64,000 nt of DNA from Ovis canadensis (taxonomy: Eukaryota > Chordata > Mammalia > Artiodactyla > Bovidae). The DNA is taken from contig NC_091256.1 of the NCBI RefSeq assembly GCF_042477335.2, positions 49,741,001 to 49,805,000 of the forward strand, read 5' to 3'. How positions within the stretch are numbered: the first letter of the stretch is position 1; every line of letters begins with the position of its first letter. The notes beneath the pieces are model-generated. The model saw only the letters and a list, made by a program, of their open reading frames with translations, did no database searches and was not told the origin of the DNA. Shown here one piece after another: positions 58,192 to 64,000 of the stretch. Made by a program: the position numbers and the translations under genes.

Positions 58192-58835
58192 TTAGGCTGT
58201 TACCAAAGTAACTCTGCTTTTGGATTGTGAATTTTAAATCATTATAACTAGGCTCAGACACATTTTTATTAATCAAAATAGGAACCGTTGCAATCAACAC
58301 AATTTTGCCAACAAGAAATAAATTTGTTTATTTCTATAGGATAAAAATCTGTGTTTGGGGATTTGATGAACCCTTTGAAAATATATTCCGCCTCCTGCTG
58401 GTTGTGGAAGTTATCCCTGCAAAAAGCTATCAAGATGCTTGAAGTGGCAGTCAGTTGGTGAGAGGTCAGGTGAATATGGTGTATGAGGTGAAACTTCATA
58501 GCCCAATTTGCTCAACTTTTGAAGCATTGGTTGTGTGATATGTGCTTGAGCATTGTTGTGAAGAATTGGGCCCTTTCTATTGACCAATGCTGGCTGCAGG
58601 TGTTATAGTTTTCAGTGCATCTCATCAATTTGCTGAGCATACGTCTCAGATGTAATGGTTTCACCATGTTTCAGAAAACTGTAGTGGATCAGACAGGTAG
58701 TAGACCACCAACCAGTGACCATGACATGTCATTGGTGCAAATTTTGCTTTGGGAAGTGCTTTGGAGCTTCTTCTCTGTCCAACCACTGAGCTGGTCATTG
58801 CTGGTTGTCATATAAAATCTATCACTGTATGCATA
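58192..58835 (-). mobile_element. Mariner-family DNA transposon remnant (minus)
   Basis: The left end 'ttaggctgttaccaaagtaa' after a TA (58190-58191) resembles mammalian mariner inverted repeats. In antisense, transposase text can be read: PILHNNAQAHITQPML near 58520-58570 and NNQQEAE-type, ending WQNCVDCNGSYFD at 58269. This is the C-terminal half of a Hsmar2-like transposase. Frameshifts and stops make it inactive. The other end is missing or unrecognised. Confidence 0.75.
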
Positions 58836-58837
58836 TA

Positions 58838-59099
58838 TGACGCTTGTTTATTCATTTACCTATTGATGGACATCTGGGTTCTTAGTCTTCTGATTTTAAT
58901 GGGCATTTTTGTGTGAGTATTTTTATGGTTAGAGGGAAGTTTATAGCATTAAACGCTGAGACTAGAAAAAATGAGTTCAAATATGAATAAATTAAGCAGA
59001 AGTACTTGTGGGACGCACAGGCAGTGAGGTCTAGGACCAACTTGGAATACAATCTAAGGCTCAGAAGAGTTATTTAGACTAGTCTCTAGTCATTATCTG
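58838..59099. other. Short L1-like piece and unassigned sequence
   Basis: 'cctattgatggacatctggg' (58858) is L1-like. The rest is unassigned. Confidence 0.45.
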
Positions 59100-62000
59100 G
59101 ACTGACCTTGCAGAAGTGCAGCAGCTACAACAGACTGCGCAGAAGTGTGGCTGAGATGACCTACCCCAAGGCCAAGGTCAGGGGCAGCGGCTGAGAGGAG
59201 CAACCCCACGTGCAAGGAGTGGCTGCATGGGCGCCGGAGGGCTGAGAGGAGCTACTCCACGTTCAAGGTCAGGAGGGGCGACCTCGTCCGTGGTAGGGAG
59301 CAGCGGCTGTAAAGTCCCACTTGGCTATGGAGCAACCGTGAAGAGATTCCTCACGTTCAAGGTAAGAGAAACTCAAGTAAGATGGTACGTATTGTGAGAG
59401 GGCATCAGAAGGCAGACACACTGAAACCATAGTCACAGAAAACTAGCCAATCTGATCACATGGACCTTTTCTAACTCAATGAAACTACGTCATGCCGTGT
59501 GGGGCCACCCAAGACGGACTGGTCATGATGGAGAGGTGTGACAGAATATGGTCCACTGGAGAAGGGAATGGCAAACCATTTCAGTAATCTTGCCTTGAGA
59601 ACCCCCATGAACAGTACGAAAAGGCAAAATGATAGGATACCGAAAGAGGAACTCCCCAGGTCGGTAAGTGCCCAATATGCTACTGGAGATCAGTGGAGAA
59701 ATAACTCCAGAAAGAATGAAGGGATGGAGCCAAAGCAAAAACAATACCCAGCTGTGGATGTGACTGGTGATAGAAGCAAGGTCCAATGATGTAAAGAGCA
59801 ATATCGCATAGGAACCTGGAATGTCAGGTCCATGAATCAAGGCAAATTGGAAGTGGTCAAACAGGAGATGGCAAGAGTCAATATTGACATTTTAGGAATC
59901 AGGAACTAAAATGGACTGGAATGGGTGAATTTAACTCATGACCATTATATCTACTACTATGGGCAGGAATCCCTTAGAAGAAATGGAGTAGTCATCATGG
60001 TCAACAAGAGTCCAAAATCCAGTACTTGGATGCAATCTCAAAAACGACAGAATGATCTCTGTTCATTTCCAAGGCAAACCATTCAATATCACAGTTATCC
60101 AAGTCTATGCCCCAACCAGTAATGCTGAAGAAGCTGAAGTTGAATGGTTCTATGAAGACCTACAAGACCTTCTAGAACTAACACCCAAAAGAGATGTCTT
60201 TTTCATTATAGGGGACTGGAATGCAAAAGTAGGAAGTCAAGAAACACCTGGAGTAACAGGCATATTTGGCCTTGGAGTACAGAATGAAGTAGGGCAAAGG
60301 CTAGTAGTTTTTTCCAGAGAATGCACTGGTCATAGCAAACACCCTCTTCCAACAACACAAGAGAAGACTCTACACATGGACATTACCTGATGGTCAACAC
60401 CAAAATCAGATTCATTATATTCTTTGCAGCTAAAGATGGAGAGGCTCTACAGAGTCAGCTAAAACAAGACCGGGAGCTGACTGTGACTCAGATCATGAAC
60501 TCCTTATTGCCAAATTCAGACTTAAATTGAAGAAAGTGGAGAAAACCACTAGACTGTTCAGGTATGACCTAAATCAAATCCCTTATGATTATACAGTGGA
60601 AGTGAGAAATAGATGTAAGGGACTAGATCTTATAGACAGAGTGTATGATGAACTATGGACGGAGGTTCATGACATTGTACAGGAGACAGGGATCAAAACC
60701 ATCCCCATAGAAAAGAAATGCAAAAAAAGCAAAATGGCTGTCTGAGGAGGGCTTACAAATAGCTGTGAAAAGAAGGGAAGTGAAAAGCAAAGGAGAAAAA
60801 GAAAGATATAAGCATCTGAATGCAGAGTTCCATAGAATAGCAAGGAGAGATAAGAAAGCCTTCCTCAATGATCAATGCAAAGAAACAGAGGAAAACAATA
60901 GAATGGGAAAGACTAGAGATCTCTTCAAGAAAATTAGAGATACCAAGGGAACATTTCATGCAAAGATGGGCTCAATAAAGGAGAGAAATGGTATGGACCT
61001 AACAGAAGCAGAAGATATTAAGAGGTGGCAAGAATACACAGAAAAACTGTACAGAAAAGATCTTCATGACCCAGATAATCATGATGGTGTGATCACTCAT
61101 TTAGAGCCAGACATTGTGGAATGTGAAGTCAAGTGGTCCTTAGAAAGCATCACTATGAACAAAGCTAGTGGAGGTGATGGAATTCCAGTTGAGCTATTTC
61201 AAATCCTGAAAGATGATGCTGTGAAAGTGCTACATTCAATATGCTGGCAAATTTGGAAAACTCAGCAGTGGCCACAGGACTGGAAAAGGTCAGTTTTCAT
61301 TCCAATCCCAAAGAAAGGCAATGCCAAAGAATGCATAAACTACCACACAATTGCACTCATCTCACACACTAGTAAAATAATGCTCAAAATTCTCCAAGCC
61401 AGGCTTCAGCAATACGTGAACTGTGAACTTCCAGACGTTCAAGCTGGTTTCAGAAAAGGCAGAGATCAAATTGCCAATATCCGCTGGATCATCGAAAAAG
61501 CAAGAAAGTTCCAGAAAAACATCTATTTCTGCTTTATTGACTATGCCAAAGCCTTTGACTGTGTGGATCACAATAAACTGTGGAAAATTCTGAAAGAGAT
61601 GGGAATAGCAGAGCACCTGACCTGCCTCTTGAGAAACCTATATGCAGGTCAGGAAGCAACAGTTAGAACTGGACATGAAACAACAGACTGGTTTCAAATA
61701 GGGAAAGGAGTACGTCAAGGCTGTATATTGTCACTCTGCTTATTTAACTTCTATGCAGAGTACATCATGAGAAATGCTGGGCTAGAAGAAGCACAAGCTG
61801 GAATGAAGATTGCCAGGAGAAATATCAATAACCTCAGATATGCAGATGACACTACCCTTATGGCAGAAAGTGATAGGAACGAAAAAGCCTCTTGATGAAA
61901 GTGAAAGAGGAGAGTGGAAAAAGTTGGCTTAAAGCTCAACATTCAGAAAACTAAGATCATGGCATCCGGTCTCATCACTTCATGGGAAATAGATGGGAAA

Positions 62001-62613
62001 GAGTGGAAACAGTGTCAGACTTTATTTTGGGGGGCTCCAATATCACTGTAGATGGTGATTGCAGCCATGAAATTAAAAGATGTTTACTCCTTGGAAGCAA
62101 AGTTATAACCAACCTAGACAGCATATTAAAAAGAAGAGACATTACTTTGCCAACAAAGGTCTGTGCTGTCAAAGCTGTGGTTTTTCCAGTGGTCACGTAT
62201 GGATGTGAGAGTTAGACTGTGAAGAAGCTGAGCACTGAAGAATTGATGCTTTTGAACTGTGGTGTTGGAGAAGACTCTTGAGAGTCCCTTGGACTGAAAG
62301 GAAATCCAACCAGTCCATCCCAAAGGAGACCAGTCCTGGGTGTTCATTGGAAGGACTGATGCTGAAGCTGAAACTCCAACACTTTGGCCACCTCATGAGA
62401 AGAGTTGACTCACTGGAAAAGACTTTGATGCTGGGCGGGATTAGGGGCAGAAGGAGAAGGGGATGACAGAGGATGACATGGCTGGAATACATCATTGACT
62501 CGATGGACATGATTTTGGGTAAACTGCTGGAGTTGGTGATGGACAGGGAGGCCTGGCATGCTGCAATTCATGGAGTTGCAAAGAGTGGGACATGACTGAG
62601 AGACTGAACTGAG
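59100..62613 (+). mobile_element. Near-full-length BovB LINE (plus), decayed
   Basis: BovB (RTE clade) encodes an apurinic-like endonuclease plus reverse transcriptase. Here the 5' UTR (59100-59790) leads to the endonuclease (VYAPTSNAEEAEVEWF and GDWNAKVGSQETPGV within 60052-60390). A linker follows, then a 376-codon frame (60765-61895) with RT motifs DYAKAFDCVDHNKLW, GKGVRQGCILSLC and LRYADDTTLMAE. The 3' part (61900-62613) is broken into short frames (e.g. 62278-62466) and ends 'gactgagagactgaactgag'. Stops and frameshifts separate all domains (e.g. near 59909 and 61895), so no intact protein is made. Confidence 0.93.
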
Positions 62614-63160
62614 CATTATGTGTAGTTATTGCCATGGGGAAGTCTTCAGGTAGACTAAAACGTTCATGAATTAAATCCTGAGTAGTATGAGTATTTGAAA
62701 TGAGGATCTGTCCAAGGAGGCTGAGAGAAGCATGACCATTTATCCCTCTGTGTCCCCCAACACAAAGCACAGGATCCAATGCAGTCACTTAGTTCGCTAA
62801 ATTTAAGAGAATGGGAGCAGAATACATGGTTATTGATAGAGACCATAGGAGGTAGATTAGGAGGAGAAATGGAATGAAGAGTCACAAAAGACAGAATGAA
62901 CTTGGTAGACTGAAGAGGGCGAGTGGTGCTGGGTAAGCACAGTGGACTCTACCTTTGCTTCTGCAGGGCCAGCAGAACCCAGCGGTTCAAGTTGTATCAT
63001 TAGGTAGGGTCAGAATACGCAGGGCCTGAAACGGATGTCAGATCGAAGAATTTAGACTCCAAAAGGCCGGCCACCCCAAGAAAAGCCCAGGTTCTGGAGT
63101 GGGCCGTGAGAACAAGAGATTTCCTTTTGGGAGGTGCACTCTGGAGGCATTGCACTGGTG
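62614..63160. other. Upstream flank of DNM3, no recognised feature
   Basis: This lies between the BovB end and the CpG island. No repeat or exon is recognised. Confidence 0.5.
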
Positions 63161-63470
63161 GTGGCATCTGAGCTGCTGCCGCCGCCGCTGGCGACAGTGT
63201 TGAGCTGTTACCGGCGGAGTGCTTTCCACTGGACTTTCGCTTACAGTAGCTACTGAAAGGGAACAGTGCTGTCGGCTGGTGCTGCTATTTCATGCCATTC
63301 CCTGACCGAGTGCTGTTGGCACCAGACGACAGAGGCGGTGGCATCTGGCCGCAGCTGGGAGGCAGTGCGTGCGCGCTGGGCGGGGAGGTCTGCCGAAGCC
63401 TGGGGCACAGCAGCCGCCCATCCCGGCGAGGGCGGGGCGGTCGCGGAATCAGGCCACGCCCCCACTCGCC

Positions 63471-63483
63471 TGCGCAGGCGCGC
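63471..63483 (+). promoter_or_regulatory. Candidate NRF1 site
   Basis: TGCGCAGGCGCGC fits the GCGC-spaced NRF1 pattern. It lies about 180 nt upstream of the DNM3 ATG. Confidence 0.5.
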
Positions 63484-63662
63484 TTCGGGGCCGTTGCTGT
63501 CAGGAGCGCACTAGAGGCCGGACCGTGGCGGGATCCGACGTCTGGCTGTACCCGGCTGACTAAACCCAGCGCAGCAGCGGCGGCGAGGGTGGCGCGGCCC
63601 CGGCTCCCTGCCAGGTCGCAGAGACTAGCAGGGACTAGCGGGCATCTGGCGGGGCAGGCACA

Positions 63663-63823
63663 ATGGGGAATCGGGAGATGGAGGAGCTCATCCCTCTGGT
63701 GAACCGTCTGCAGGATGCCTTCTCCGCCCTGGGACAGAGCTGCCTGCTGGAGCTGCCTCAGATCGCCGTGGTGGGCGGCCAGAGCGCCGGCAAGAGCTCG
63801 GTGCTCGAGAACTTCGTGGGCAG
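63663..63823 (+). CDS. DNM3: DNM3 coding exon 1 (dynamin-3 GTPase N-terminus)
   Basis: Dynamin-3 is a large GTPase that assembles on the necks of budding vesicles and drives membrane fission; it is prominent in brain (postsynaptic spines) and testis. The exon encodes the first 53 residues plus part of Arg54. It starts [20 protein letters not shown] and contains the G1/P-loop GQSAGKSS at residues 39-46, with the catalytic Lys44, ending LENFVG and a split Arg codon. The ATG at 63663 starts the conserved dynamin N-terminus. The donor is GTGAGC at 63824. [12 protein letters not shown] is the form I associate with DNM1/DNM3. DNM3 is chosen over DNM1 because of the neighbouring METTL13. The remaining exons lie outside the window. 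Confidence 0.95.
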
Positions 63824-64000
63824 GTGAGCACGCGAGGGGGAGGGTAGGAGGCGGGGGCGACCCCACTTCAGGCTGCTGGAGTGTCGAGGGCAGGAGCCGG
63901 AGGCTGGACCAGGGGCTGCAGCGGATGGGAGGGAAGAGCGGCAGTGTCCGTGACGGCGGGCGGGGTCGTCCCGGCTCCGGGCATCCTCTGTCCCTCCCCG

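Larger units (their letters stand above)
63165..64000 (+). promoter_or_regulatory. DNM3: CpG island / promoter region of DNM3
   Basis: Base composition changes abruptly to G/C-rich, CpG-dense sequence from about 63165 to the window end, around the first coding exon. Candidate Sp1 boxes (gggcggg near 63378 and 63431) and a candidate NRF1 site are present. I see no TATA box at a suitable position, as is usual for CpG-island promoters. The transcription start is not determinable here but probably lies within about 200 nt upstream of the ATG. Confidence 0.85.

Noticed and set aside
60765-61895. 376-codon plus-strand open frame as a host gene
   Set aside because: It contains RTE-type reverse transcriptase motifs and is collinear with BovB on both sides, so it is transposon sequence.
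63285-63866. 193-codon minus frame over the DNM3 exon
   Set aside because: It is a shadow frame in GC-rich sequence with few stop codons. The other strand encodes the conserved dynamin N-terminus.
1-64000. CRISPR arrays, operons, phage or plasmid features
   Set aside because: Intron-exon structure, SINEs and LINEs show nuclear mammalian DNA. The recurring similar sequences are dispersed SINEs, not regularly spaced repeats.

Overview
The window is vertebrate nuclear DNA from a ruminant, most likely a bovid such as cattle. It is dense in ruminant-specific repeats (BovB LINEs, Bov-tA and Bov-A2 SINEs, ruminant-type L1 3' ends). These sit among older mammalian repeats (L2, MIR, MER5/MER20, MaLR LTRs) and CHR-type cetartiodactyl SINEs. 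Coding sequence is split into short exons with GT/AG junctions, and the few long open frames lie inside retrotransposons.

Only two host genes are visible, both on the + strand. At the left edge (190-7356) are the last four coding exons of METTL13 (eEF1A lysine and N-terminal methyltransferase), encoding the C-terminal methyltransferase domain. A 3' UTR with a poly(A) signal at 7523 follows. At the right edge (63663-63823) is coding exon 1 of DNM3 (dynamin-3), which carries the G1/P-loop of the GTPase domain and lies in a CpG island of about 0.8 kb. I recall the same order and orientation, METTL13 then DNM3, from human 1q24, which supports both calls.

The roughly 56 kb between them is mostly layered retrotransposons. 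Main blocks: a MaLR/LTR and SINE cluster (11.1-16.9 kb); an old L1 (about 20.9-25.9 kb) holding a younger L1 copy and several SINEs; an LTR fragment with a 17-bp flanking repeat (27.3-27.65 kb); a long minus-strand BovB (34.5-38.2 kb) interrupted by a plus-strand BovB piece; a long (AG)n tract (42.8 kb); an antisense L2 (47.2-48.3 kb); two MaLR LTRs and a mariner remnant (56.8-58.8 kb); and a near-full-length, decayed plus-strand BovB (59.1-62.6 kb) ending about 1 kb upstream of the DNM3 exon.

I found no prokaryotic genes, CRISPR array or stand-alone tRNA/rRNA gene. No undescribed coding system is evident. The most interesting items are structural: an LTR fragment that looks LINE-mobilised, serial insertion at one target site, opposed BovB arms, and CTCF-like motifs between the two genes. 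Repeat family names are from memory of consensus sequences, and boundaries without target-site duplications are accurate to about 10-50 bp.
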